Below, in pieces: positions 51,109 through 58,967 of a stretch of 64,000 nucleotides of DNA. The translations under genes were made by a program, and so were the position numbers. The notes under the pieces are model-generated. The model did no database searches. It was given only the letters and a program-made list of their open reading frames with translations, and was not told the origin of the DNA. The stretch covers positions 248,001 to 312,000 of the forward strand of contig NCGJ01000003.1 of NCBI GenBank assembly GCA_002281555.1, written 5' to 3'. How positions within the stretch are numbered: the stretch's first letter is position 1; the number at the start of each line of letters is the position of its first letter. Source of the stretch: Hydrogenophilales bacterium 28-61-23. Lineage in GTDB: Bacteria; Pseudomonadota; Gammaproteobacteria; Burkholderiales; Thiobacillaceae.

Positions 51109-54100
51109 TTATTGATACTGATATTCCGGCAGCACCGCCAGTGCTTTGCCCAGGCTGCGCAGGCGCTGCTCGGCATCCGGCGCCCAAGCGAAGTAAGGAC
51201 GGCTCCCTTCCTCCGTCAGCAGCGCCATACCCAGATCCCAATGTCGGCGCGTCCAGATCGGCCCCAACGTCAGATCCAGCATACGGCCGACAACACCCTC
51301 GGCGGTTTCCAGCCCATCGGCTTGCATCAGACCCGCCAGGTTGAACTGCGTGGCGCCCGCAGACGGTGTAGCGCTCAGAGCCCGATCCAAAAAACGAATC
51401 CGGTTCAGCAACATGCCGGTGGAAACCCAGTTTTTCCCCGTCTCGGCATAACCGGTAGGGGACGGGTTCACAAACAGACTCATGTTCATGCGCTGCAATT
51501 CAACAACCAGATCATCACCGCCGCTGCTCAGCCCCAGATCGCCGCCCAGATTACGCGCCAACCCGACGGTCAGTTCCAGTGGGGTTTTAAGTTTGGCGCC
51601 ACGATAGGCGGAGCCCAGAAATTCTGGTGACGACAAGATCGCCCGCAACACCTGAGCCAACTGATCCGGCGCATCCACCGTGTTCACGAACACCCCGGCG
51701 CATTGCTCGATCAAACTATTCACCGGCACATCGCTGACCAACAGAGTCACCAGCTTCCCGCACACGAAATTGGCTGTGGAAGGATGCCGGGCCAGCAAAT
51801 CCAGCACCGCCTCCCCATCCGCCTGGCCGGCATTCGCGGGCAGGGTCGTCCCCAGCACCACCTTCACCCCGTTATCGTGCAGGCTGGCGTTAAACGAAAA
51901 CTGGCCATCCACCACCGTCCAGCCGGTAAAAGCCCGGGCCACTTCCACCACATCCTGCTGACTGTAGCCACCGTTGATGCCCAGAGTGTGCAACTCCAGC
52001 AACTCACGCGCGTAATTCTCGTTAGGCCGCCCCATCATGTTGGTCACCCCATCCAAGGTATACAGCATGGCCGGACTCTTCGAGCTCACCTCCAGCAAGT
52101 CTCGGAAGCGACCCAAAGCATGGGCGCGGAAACCCGCCATTTCGTAGCGTTCGTAATCCGCCTTGATATGCCTCCAATAGTCGGTATTGACATGGTTATC
52201 CCAGAACCACGTCATGACTTCCAGCAACTGCCGGCGGCTGTACACCGCGTGGCGCAGATAGTCCGTCGCCAGATAGCCGCCCAAATCCGGCCAGCCCAAT
52301 TGGCGCTGGGCAAAATCGCTATCGTCCTCGCTGTCCGGATGCAATTGCCGCGTCAAATAACTCACCGCGCCCTCACCCGCCACCGCCGCCACCTGCCCCG
52401 GCGTAGCGCCAAAAGCCGTGCGCCGCAACACATGCCAGGCCTGGCCGAAAGCATCGCTCGGATTCAACACCAGCGACTTCGCGGTCGTATTCCCCACCCC
52501 ATCGTGCGCAGTCAGAGTCAAGGTAATCGGCGCAGTGGAAAAGCCGGATTCAGGCGCCACCCGCACCGCCCAATTGCCAGAAGTCGGCGCAACTTCCACA
52601 TCCCGCACCTCCGCAGCCGTCAACCCGCCGCCCGAAACCTGAACCGTCAACCTTGGTGACAACGTGTTATCGGTGACCCGTCCGGTCACCACGAAACCGC
52701 CCATAGGCGTCGCCGCACCCGCGGCGTGAGAAAGAATCTCCAGATTCGGCGCAATCCGGTCATCCAACAAACTCAAATCCACCGCCGCCACGCTCTCGTT
52801 CAAGCCACTATCCACCGCCACCACCCGCACACCCAACGTACCTGGCCCTTCCGCTCCCAAAGAACCGGTATCCACATACCAGGAGCCGGTATCGGCCCGA
52901 TAGCTGGCCACTCGCTCCAACACCGCACCGGAAGGCAAAGTCAGAAACGCTCGCACCGCCTTGATCGACACATCGTCGGAGGCCGAACCATACAACCTGA
53001 ACCCACCTCGCGACACCGAAGCCGCCTGTTCCGGGAACGCCAGACTCACCTGAGGCGGCACCCGATCAGGCGCGTTGATATCCGCCTGATTAAGCGCAAA
53101 GGTATAAGCCCCCCACCAGGTCAGCAAATCGCTGTAGTAATCCTTACCGTCGCCGAAGGGGTTGACCGCGCGGAACAGATAGACGGCCCCCTTGCCCAAA
53201 CCCGGCAGATCGAATTTGATCTGGCCCTGGGCATCGGTGAACGCTTGGCTTTGCCAGCGCAGAGCACCGGTAGGAAGTTTTTCAAAAGCAATGACTTCTC
53301 GGCCAGCCAAATTGGAATTGCTTAATGACTCGTTCAAAGTGATCTGCGATGTCCCCACCCGGAACTGGCGCCAACCCAACTGGCTTATTGGCTCGCTGTA
53401 AACCACATGTTGATACGGCTTCGCCCTCACCACGTATGTCCGTCCGCTTCCCAGCCCGTCCAGGTCGAATTGCGCTTGGCCCTGCCCGTCCGTTACCCGC
53501 TTCGCTCGCCATACCTGACTTCCATCCAACAGCCGCTCCAGCGCATCCACTTCCAACCCAGCCCGCGCCTGGTTGCTGACGTGATCCACAACCTGAACCG
53601 TCAGACCCGCGCTCCCCACGCTGAAACGGTAGCTTCCTTCCGTGTTGTAGGCGGCGCTGTCCTTCAAACTTCCGTCCAGCAAACTTGCCGCCCTTACCTG
53701 ATAGGGCCGTGTGCCCAATTGGGCTGGGTCCAGCTTGATCCAGCCCGAACCGTCCGTCTTGTACGTCCCCGCGCTCTTGTGCGTCCCGTCCGCCTGAACT
53801 TCCAACAACAAAACGTCCCGCCATCTATAGGCCTGGTCGTTGCGGCTATCCAGCATCTGGATTTGCAGTTTGCCCAGCCGCAACAGGTGTTCTCCCGCTT
53901 GCGTCAAATCGACGCTTTCCACTCGATCCAGATAGGAATAGGGCTGTGTTCTCAGTACATAGCGTCGGCCTTGGCCCACGCCGTCGAGGTCAAACCGCGC
54001 CGCCCCTTCGGCGTCCGTCTTGCGCATCAGGCGCGAGACTAGGCTCCCATTTCCAAGCCGCTCCAGCGCTTCTACCCATACATCCCCGAGACCTATACCG

Positions 54101-54741
54101 CTTACCCCGTCTCGCACCCGCGCGACCAAGGCTTCGTTGCCCAGCACAAATCGATGCGGGCCCTGGCCCCATAACGCTTCGCTGGCCTTCACTTCGCCAT
54201 CCGTGGGGCTCCGCGCTTCCACCGCGTAGGCGTCCACGCCACCCACCATCGGGTCTACCCTGATCCAGCCTGCCGCATCCGTTTGTGCATTCATCGCCCA
54301 TAGGTAACCGCCGTCCGCTTGCCGACGCTTGAGGGTCAACGCTTGGCCGGGCAACGGCGCGCCACTGCGCCCGTCCATGACCTGTAGCTGGAATTTCCCC
54401 ACCCGGAACTGGCGCCAACCCGTCTGGCTGATCGTCTCGCTGTAAACCACGTGCTGGTACGGCTTCGCCCTCACCACGTAATTCCGCCCGCTACCCAGCC
54501 CATCCAGATCGAATTGCGCTTGGCCCTGCCCGTCCGTTACCCGCTTCGCTCGCCATACCTGACTCCCGTCCGACAACCGCTCCAGCGCTTCCACTTCCAG
54601 CCCAGCCCGCACCTGGTTGCTGACGTGATCCACAACCTGAACCGTCAACGGCCCTGTAGCCGCTTGAGCGCCTGAAAAAACACAGAACAACATAAACAAG
54701 GCGCACGAAATCGCTTGCATGACCCTGGAAATAGGCAGCAT
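51109..54741 (-). CDS. large exported DUF1800 protein with repeated beta-sandwich domains
   Basis: A 1210-residue exported protein. A signal peptide (ending SGAQA) is followed by about five related beta-sandwich units of some 85-100 residues, of the carboxypeptidase-regulatory type (each with TDGQGQAQFDLDGLG-like cores), then Ig-like domains at about 560-760 (VPPQVSLAFPEQAASVSR), and a C-terminal DUF1800 domain (about 780-1205, starting AWHVLRRTAFGATPGQV). The first and fourth sandwich units are almost identical. ATG at 54741 gives a positive n-region; 54720 is an alternative. It is the upstream partner of the DUF1501 gene and probably acts at the cell surface. Confidence 0.85.
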   Translation of the reverse strand: MLPISRVMQAISCALFMLFCVFSGAQAATGPLTVQVVDHVSNQVRAGLEVEALERLSDGSQVWRAKRVTDGQGQAQFDLDGLGSGRNYVVRAKPYQHVVYSETISQTGWRQFRVGKFQLQVMDGRSGAPLPGQALTLKRRQADGGYLWAMNAQTDAAGWIRVDPMVGGVDAYAVEARSPTDGEVKASEALWGQGPHRFVLGNEALVARVRDGVSGIGLGDVWVEALERLGNGSLVSRLMRKTDAEGAARFDLDGVGQGRRYVLRTQPYSYLDRVESVDLTQAGEHLLRLGKLQIQMLDSRNDQAYRWRDVLLLEVQADGTHKSAGTYKTDGSGWIKLDPAQLGTRPYQVRAASLLDGSLKDSAAYNTEGSYRFSVGSAGLTVQVVDHVSNQARAGLEVDALERLLDGSQVWRAKRVTDGQGQAQFDLDGLGSGRTYVVRAKPYQHVVYSEPISQLGWRQFRVGTSQITLNESLSNSNLAGREVIAFEKLPTGALRWQSQAFTDAQGQIKFDLPGLGKGAVYLFRAVNPFGDGKDYYSDLLTWWGAYTFALNQADINAPDRVPPQVSLAFPEQAASVSRGGFRLYGSASDDVSIKAVRAFLTLPSGAVLERVASYRADTGSWYVDTGSLGAEGPGTLGVRVVAVDSGLNESVAAVDLSLLDDRIAPNLEILSHAAGAATPMGGFVVTGRVTDNTLSPRLTVQVSGGGLTAAEVRDVEVAPTSGNWAVRVAPESGFSTAPITLTLTAHDGVGNTTAKSLVLNPSDAFGQAWHVLRRTAFGATPGQVAAVAGEGAVSYLTRQLHPDSEDDSDFAQRQLGWPDLGGYLATDYLRHAVYSRRQLLEVMTWFWDNHVNTDYWRHIKADYERYEMAGFRAHALGRFRDLLEVSSKSPAMLYTLDGVTNMMGRPNENYARELLELHTLGINGGYSQQDVVEVARAFTGWTVVDGQFSFNASLHDNGVKVVLGTTLPANAGQADGEAVLDLLARHPSTANFVCGKLVTLLVSDVPVNSLIEQCAGVFVNTVDAPDQLAQVLRAILSSPEFLGSAYRGAKLKTPLELTVGLARNLGGDLGLSSGGDDLVVELQRMNMSLFVNPSPTGYAETGKNWVSTGMLLNRIRFLDRALSATPSAGATQFNLAGLMQADGLETAEGVVGRMLDLTLGPIWTRRHWDLGMALLTEEGSRPYFAWAPDAEQRLRSLGKALAVLPEYQYQ
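53353..53604 (-). repeat. intragenic repeat copy A in the DUF1800 gene
   Basis: 252 bases encoding 84 residues from LTVQVVDHVSNQ to WRQFRVG. It is nearly identical to copy B at 54397-54648; at protein level about seven positions differ. Such close copies suggest recent duplication or gene conversion. Confidence 0.85.
54397..54648 (-). repeat. intragenic repeat copy B in the DUF1800 gene
   Basis: 252 bases encoding the first sandwich unit of the mature protein, with the same boundaries as copy A at 53353-53604. The two copies are separated by about 790 bases of more divergent units. Confidence 0.85.
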
Positions 54742-55098
54742 CGCGAATTGGCAGCGCGGTAGCAGACATCTTTGGAGCAAATCAAATACACGAATCAGGC
54801 GTATTTCTGCAGACCGAACTGGAAAACGCACCTTTGGCCTCCACGCTTGAAAACATAGGACTGGCACGACACTTTCAGCCGTATCGTTTTTTGAATTATG
54901 TGACCAGTAGATTACTGTTAGATGGCATCAAGCTTTGGTGTTTCAGGGCATTGGCACTAACGAGAAAAACTCGTAATGCAACGTCACACCTCAAGCATTG
55001 AACACACAGATTGAAAAACCACATGGAATGCCATGGATATATAAAACACGCCAAGCACTCGTTCAGGAAACCTGAATAAGAAATTTCAAACTACGGGC
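54742..55098. other. intergenic stretch upstream of the DUF1800 gene
   Basis: About 360 bases, AT-richer than the neighbours, with no convincing gene. It contains the promoter region of the leftward DUF1800/DUF1501 operon and the 3' end of the glycosyltransferase operon coming from the right. I could not fix a promoter or terminator. Confidence 0.5.
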
Positions 55099-56199
55099 TT
55101 ATGACAGCCAAGAAAGCAAAAGATTCTCGTACTCGCCCAACACCTTTTCCCAGGTGAACATCCGCGCATGGCGGTCTCTGGCAGCATTTTGCAGAACAGC
55201 CAAATGATCGCTACCCATCAATAACCTCTCTATCTCAAGCGCACAGCCCGCCTCATCTCGGAAGTACACCCCGGCATCGCCCGCCACCCAGCGGTTATAG
55301 CAATTGTCATGCGCCAGCACCGCATTACCCGCGCCCAGAGCCTCAACCAGCGACGGATTCGTGCCGCCCACCTGATGCCCATGCACATAAAACCGCGCAT
55401 GAAACCGTAGCGCCTGCACCACCGGCTTCTCATAAACCGCACCGGGGAAAATCACCTCAGCCGAAGCCGCCTCCTGCACCGCGCGCTGATACACATGCCC
55501 CGCCTCATACTTGCCCAGCACCACCAGCTTGCAGCCACGCGGCTTGCGACTCCAGGCCCGCACTACTTCCAGAATCGAATTCTCCGGCTCCGCGCGTGCG
55601 ATCAAAATCGCATAACCGCCCGGCGTCAGTCCATAAGGCGCAATCAACCCCGCATCTGCCGCATCGACCCGATCCGAGCCATACGGAATCATCGTGATCT
55701 TGTCCGCCGACACCCGCGTAGCCAGATGCTTTTTGATCTCCGGATGATCCGCCACCAGATGATTGCCCAGCCAGCAGCCCGCCCAATCGTTCAACCAGAA
55801 CCACAACTTCGCCACGCCGCCCCACTTCTGCCTGCGCCACTCCACGCCATCCATATTGATGACGTTCTTCAAACCATTGAGCCGATACAGCGCGCAGAAC
55901 ATCGCCGTGTTGTAACCCAGCGTCAACAGCAGACCCGGCTCACCCGCCGCATGCACAGTGGATTTCCAATCAAACACAATCGTGCCCGCAGCGCCGGAAG
56001 TAGCAACCGGCATGCGCACCCGGCGCACCCCGCACCAAGAGTCCTCAAACACCGGCCCGGCGCCATCTTCCTGGCAATACACAGTCACCTGCCAACCGCG
56101 TTCAACCAGATAAGGCGCCAGATGTTCGGCAAAGGTTTCAAAACCGCCGTGGGCAGCAGGCACGCCGCGCGTGCCGAGGATACGAATCGAATTTTTCAT
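55099..56199 (-). CDS. DUF1972 glycosyltransferase (GT4-type, rhamnosyltransferase-like)
   Basis: A 366-residue cytosolic glycosyltransferase. The N-terminus RILGTRGVPAAHGGFETFAEHLAPYLVERGW is the DUF1972 signature; GYNTAMFCALYRLNGLKNVINMDGVEWRRQKW and the C-terminal half GTNPSLVEALGAGNAVLAHDN, with the donor-binding E, follow GT4 rules. It probably adds a sugar to the exopolysaccharide or capsule encoded around it. It begins 3 bases after a truncated HEPN ORF. Fragments closely matching it occur at 57442-57468 and 57916-57957. Confidence 0.88.
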   Translation of the reverse strand: MKNSIRILGTRGVPAAHGGFETFAEHLAPYLVERGWQVTVYCQEDGAGPVFEDSWCGVRRVRMPVATSGAAGTIVFDWKSTVHAAGEPGLLLTLGYNTAMFCALYRLNGLKNVINMDGVEWRRQKWGGVAKLWFWLNDWAGCWLGNHLVADHPEIKKHLATRVSADKITMIPYGSDRVDAADAGLIAPYGLTPGGYAILIARAEPENSILEVVRAWSRKPRGCKLVVLGKYEAGHVYQRAVQEAASAEVIFPGAVYEKPVVQALRFHARFYVHGHQVGGTNPSLVEALGAGNAVLAHDNCYNRWVAGDAGVYFRDEAGCALEIERLLMGSDHLAVLQNAARDRHARMFTWEKVLGEYENLLLSWLS

Positions 56200-56202
56200 A
56201 AC

Positions 56203-56391
56203 TTAGCGGGGTGCAGAAATAACCACTGGCGCCCCCGACACCAGCAGCGCAGCGCGGGCGGCATCGAACATCGCGTAGTAAGCGCGATTGCAGGCGCCGT
56301 CCACATCGCTCAGATCGAAAAGAACACGCGCAGAAGCGCAAGCGCGGGCTGCCATTGACATCAATTCGACCGGAGTTGGCACCCCGCTCAC
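56203..56391 (-). pseudogene. truncated HEPN toxin (HepT-like) fragment
   Basis: A 62-residue ORF starting at a GTG that overlaps the TGA of the nucleotidyltransferase gene (GTGA). SARVLFDLSDVDGACNRAYYAMFDAARAALL is the first helical part of a HEPN domain. After that the sequence departs and stops, 3 bases before the glycosyltransferase ATG. HEPN toxins are about 130 residues and need a C-terminal RxxxxH motif, which is missing, so this copy should be inactive as a ribonuclease. Confidence 0.75.
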
Positions 56392-56732
56392 AGCAGAACA
56401 CCCTCGTTCGCGATGTTCTTCAAAAGATCGGGGTTCGAGTAGGTTTCTGGAAGCTCCCACTCATCAAGCCACACAGGCAGAGGCGAGATATTGATGCCGC
56501 TTTCCAGCAGCACATCGAACGCAAAATTCGCCATTGCCAGCTTCGTCGGCAAAAAACGCTGATGAGCCCCACGCAACAGCACAGCCACATCCGCATCGCT
56601 GTCAGCGCGATGCGTTTGCCGCGCGCGGCCACCAAACAAGATCGCCCCAGGCGTGTCGTATTGCCCCGCGATACGTTGCATGAACAGCTTCGTCGCACGT
56701 TCAGTGTCTGAATCCAGATTTACAGTTTTCAT
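56388..56732 (-). CDS. MNT-type nucleotidyltransferase antitoxin
   Basis: A 114-residue minimal nucleotidyltransferase. The core FGGRARQTHRADSDADVAVLL corresponds to the GSRxRG...DSDxD signature, with the second Gly of GS replaced (GG). MntA-like antitoxins modify or block HEPN toxins. ATG at 56732 follows GAGG by 7 bases and was preferred to the ATG at 56738. It lies directly before the truncated HEPN ORF and after the small antitoxin gene on the same strand. Confidence 0.82.
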   Translation of the reverse strand: MKTVNLDSDTERATKLFMQRIAGQYDTPGAILFGGRARQTHRADSDADVAVLLRGAHQRFLPTKLAMANFAFDVLLESGINISPLPVWLDEWELPETYSNPDLLKNIANEGVLL

Positions 56733-56787
56733 GCGCATGCCTCACCACAATTTCGCACGACTATAGAGTCACGAATAACGCTCAAGC

Positions 56788-56997
56788 TCAACCAGCCTGA
56801 TCGAGTTGTTTAGACAGAACATTCGCCGACTTTGCCAGTTCATCCAGCCCCATACGGGGCAAGCCCTGACGCCGCCATTCGGTGTAATCGAAGCGATCAC
56901 GGGAAACCGCCGCGATAAAGCGTTCTGCCTCAACCAAGCCCAGCACATCAATTAGCGCGCTCATCCCCGCCAAGCGTATTTCCGCATCAGTTCTCAT
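56788..56997 (-). CDS. small antitoxin-like partner of the PIN gene
   Basis: A 69-residue protein beginning MRTDAEIRLAGMSALIDVLG, with WRRQGLPRMGLDELAKSANVL further on. Its start overlaps the end of the PIN toxin gene by 11 bases, so it is translated from the same message. The size, position and helical N-terminus fit an antitoxin, but it comes after the toxin and I do not recognise its family. Confidence 0.6.
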   Translation of the reverse strand: MRTDAEIRLAGMSALIDVLGLVEAERFIAAVSRDRFDYTEWRRQGLPRMGLDELAKSANVLSKQLDQAG

Positions 56998-57433
56998 ACC
57001 ATTTCTCCAAAAACGCCAGGGCATCACCAGGTGGCATGGCGCGTATCTCATGTCTGCCACGCAACTTGCTGAGCAAGCGGTCATCCGTTGTCACGAAAAC
57101 AACCGCCCCTGCTTTGATAGCCGAAGCCACATGCAAGGCATCATATTCGCCTATACCACCAGCCAAGAGTCCATGAGCAAGCCCAAGAACATCGTCATCC
57201 ATCAGAATGAAATGCGCCGCAAGTTTGCGCCACGCACTAATGGCCTCTCTATGCTCGGCAAAGGGGCTCTTGGCATTCTCGAAATCCAGCACAGAAGACC
57301 AAACCAAATCACATTCACCAGCACGAACCTTTTGCTGCAATACGATCTTCGCTTCGGTTTCCAGACGGATTCGAGTTTGCGTCTGGTCATCGTAGGGCCG
57401 GTTAAAACAACAAAGATCCAAGTAAATACGCAT
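56987..57433 (-). CDS. PIN-domain toxin-like protein
   Basis: A 148-residue protein starting MRIYLDLCCFNRPYDD, the first motif of a PIN subgroup in which the catalytic Asp lies in YLDxCxxNRP. Later acidic positions are in VLDFENAK, GEYDALHVASAIKAGA and VTTDDRLL. These proteins are predicted ribonucleases. The ATG shares its A with the TGA of the preceding HEPN fragment (TGATG). It looks intact, unlike the two HEPN fragments around it. Confidence 0.8.
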   Translation of the reverse strand: MRIYLDLCCFNRPYDDQTQTRIRLETEAKIVLQQKVRAGECDLVWSSVLDFENAKSPFAEHREAISAWRKLAAHFILMDDDVLGLAHGLLAGGIGEYDALHVASAIKAGAVVFVTTDDRLLSKLRGRHEIRAMPPGDALAFLEKWYEN

Positions 57434-57558
57434 CAGAGTGGCACCAAATGATTGCCCAGCCAGCAACCATCCGCATCGACGTACCGCTCAATCTGACCGA
57501 TTACATCCAGCATATGCCCAAGGTCATCGACAACCCTGAGTTCCGCCTTACGGCTCAT
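57433..57558 (-). pseudogene. truncated DUF86/HEPN toxin fused to glycosyltransferase sequence
   Basis: A 41-residue ORF whose ATG overlaps the stop of the nucleotidyltransferase gene (ATGA). It starts like a DUF86 HEPN toxin (LGHMLDVIGQIERYV), then changes into GCWLGNHLV, a piece of the DUF1972 glycosyltransferase: 57442-57468 matches 55753-55779 at 25 of 27 bases. The rest of the HEPN domain and its catalytic motif are absent. It ends at the PIN gene start. Confidence 0.8.
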
Positions 57559-57845
57559 ACCCGCTGCGCCTCCAGCAAAACCAGATCCCGGAACTTCTCA
57601 GGCAAGGAATTGGGGGTCAACACATCGACCGACACCCCAAGCAAAGCCTCAATCTCACCCTGAATCCGGGCAAGATCGAACAGCGTAGTTTCACCGGTCG
57701 GCTCCACCAAAATGTCCAGATCGCTACCCGTCTCGTCATCGCCATGCAAAACCGACCCAAACACGCGAACATCACGCACATGATGCCGCAAAGCGATCTC
57801 CCGCACCGCAGAACGATGGAACTCAAATATCTGTGATGTTCGCAT
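57555..57845 (-). CDS. MNT-type nucleotidyltransferase antitoxin
   Basis: A 96-residue minimal nucleotidyltransferase with the full signature RVFGSVLHGDDETGSDLDILVEP, including the GS and DLD catalytic residues, and FRDLVLLEAQRV at the C-terminus. It would pair with a DUF86-type HEPN toxin, but only a 41-residue remnant of that toxin follows. ATG at 57845 was preferred to a longer frame because it begins at the conserved helix (RTSQIFEFHRSAV). Confidence 0.85.
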   Translation of the reverse strand: MRTSQIFEFHRSAVREIALRHHVRDVRVFGSVLHGDDETGSDLDILVEPTGETTLFDLARIQGEIEALLGVSVDVLTPNSLPEKFRDLVLLEAQRV

Positions 57846-57915
57846 TGGCGAAAACCTCATGAAGAAACGGAATTGAGACAAGCATAGCCCAGCGCATGGT
57901 GATGGACTCTAGACT

Positions 57916-57957
57916 CACGCCGCGCGTGCCCGAAATCCGAATGCATTTATTAATCAC
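57916..57957 (-). pseudogene. 5' remnant of a second DUF1972 glycosyltransferase gene
   Basis: A GTG at 57957 overlaps the sulfotransferase stop (GTGA) and opens a frame reading INKCIRISGTRGV, matching the start KNSIRILGTRGV of the glycosyltransferase at 55099-56199; the first 15 bases (57916-57930) are identical to 56161-56175. Similarity ends abruptly after RGV, where the toxin-antitoxin sequence begins. Confidence 0.75.
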
Positions 57958-58967
57958 GAAACATCCCCACCGGCCTCATAACCCAGCATCAACATCGTCT
58001 CCCGGAACAACGCATCCACCGCGGGCAACAACACCGGCCAACCTTTGGCCGGATTGTCATAAAGCCGCTTTTTCGCGTAGTCCGTCACTGCCGGGTCTGG
58101 CGACAACCCGCACTGTTGCTGCAAACGCAGCAACTCGCCCACCGGGTCGGCCAGCAACGCCTCATAAGCCACCCGTACCACCGCATCGGGATGACGCCGT
58201 TCCTGCTCCAAACCCTCGCGCATGGTCACAACCCACTCCAGCGCCGCCCGGTTCATATGATCCAGATCGCCCGTCGCCAAAGACCAAACAGACGCGTATT
58301 CCGGATTGCCCAATAACAGTTGCTCGCGCAGGTAATGCCACTTGATATCGTTGCGGCCCCACCAATCGTCGACATCCTCGCCCGACTTGACGCCCAAACG
58401 TTGCGACCATTGCACTACCGAAGGCACCGCATCCGCACCGCTGCGCGTAATGAAGATGAATTTCGCGTCCGGGAATATCGCCCGCACGTAATCCACACGA
58501 AAAATCAGCTCCGGATATTTATCCACCACGCGGTTAGCCGCTGTGAAACCCAAATAGCGGGCAAACAGACGATGCGCCCGAGTGATGATTTCCGGTGTCA
58601 CGTCGCCCGCGCCCAACCTGAAATGCGCCCCACAGGGTGAATAATTGCCGTTGATATCCTGGCGCGGGTCGATCACATGCCAGAGCGCCTTGGGCTCGTT
58701 GAGATAGCCCACCTCCCCATGCAACGACAGCAAGATACCCAGGATCGTGGTACCGGAACGCCCCAGCCCCGTGATGAAGATGGGCCGATCCACCTTCGGC
58801 GCCCCCGGCGCCGCCGCCAGGGTATTCAACCAGGCAAACACCATCGGGTTAATAAAGCGCCCCTTGGTCGTCAATGGACGCCCCTCGTAAAGCCCATAAC
58901 TGGCAATGCGGCGGGCGCTACGGGCCAAACCGTAACTCAGATATTCCTTATCGATCTGAGCAACCAT
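57954..58967 (-). CDS. sulfotransferase family protein
   Basis: A 337-residue protein with the PAPS 5'-phosphosulfate loop ITGLGRSGTTILGILLSLHGEV near residue 70 and the 3'-phosphate segment KFIFITRSGADAVPSVVQW near 175. Such enzymes transfer sulfate from PAPS to sugars or other acceptors. Here it lies among glycosyltransferases, so sulfation of the exopolysaccharide is likely. Its start overlaps the stop of the GT4 gene upstream, and its stop overlaps the remnant of a lost glycosyltransferase. Confidence 0.85.
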   Translation of the reverse strand: MVAQIDKEYLSYGLARSARRIASYGLYEGRPLTTKGRFINPMVFAWLNTLAAAPGAPKVDRPIFITGLGRSGTTILGILLSLHGEVGYLNEPKALWHVIDPRQDINGNYSPCGAHFRLGAGDVTPEIITRAHRLFARYLGFTAANRVVDKYPELIFRVDYVRAIFPDAKFIFITRSGADAVPSVVQWSQRLGVKSGEDVDDWWGRNDIKWHYLREQLLLGNPEYASVWSLATGDLDHMNRAALEWVVTMREGLEQERRHPDAVVRVAYEALLADPVGELLRLQQQCGLSPDPAVTDYAKKRLYDNPAKGWPVLLPAVDALFRETMLMLGYEAGGDVS

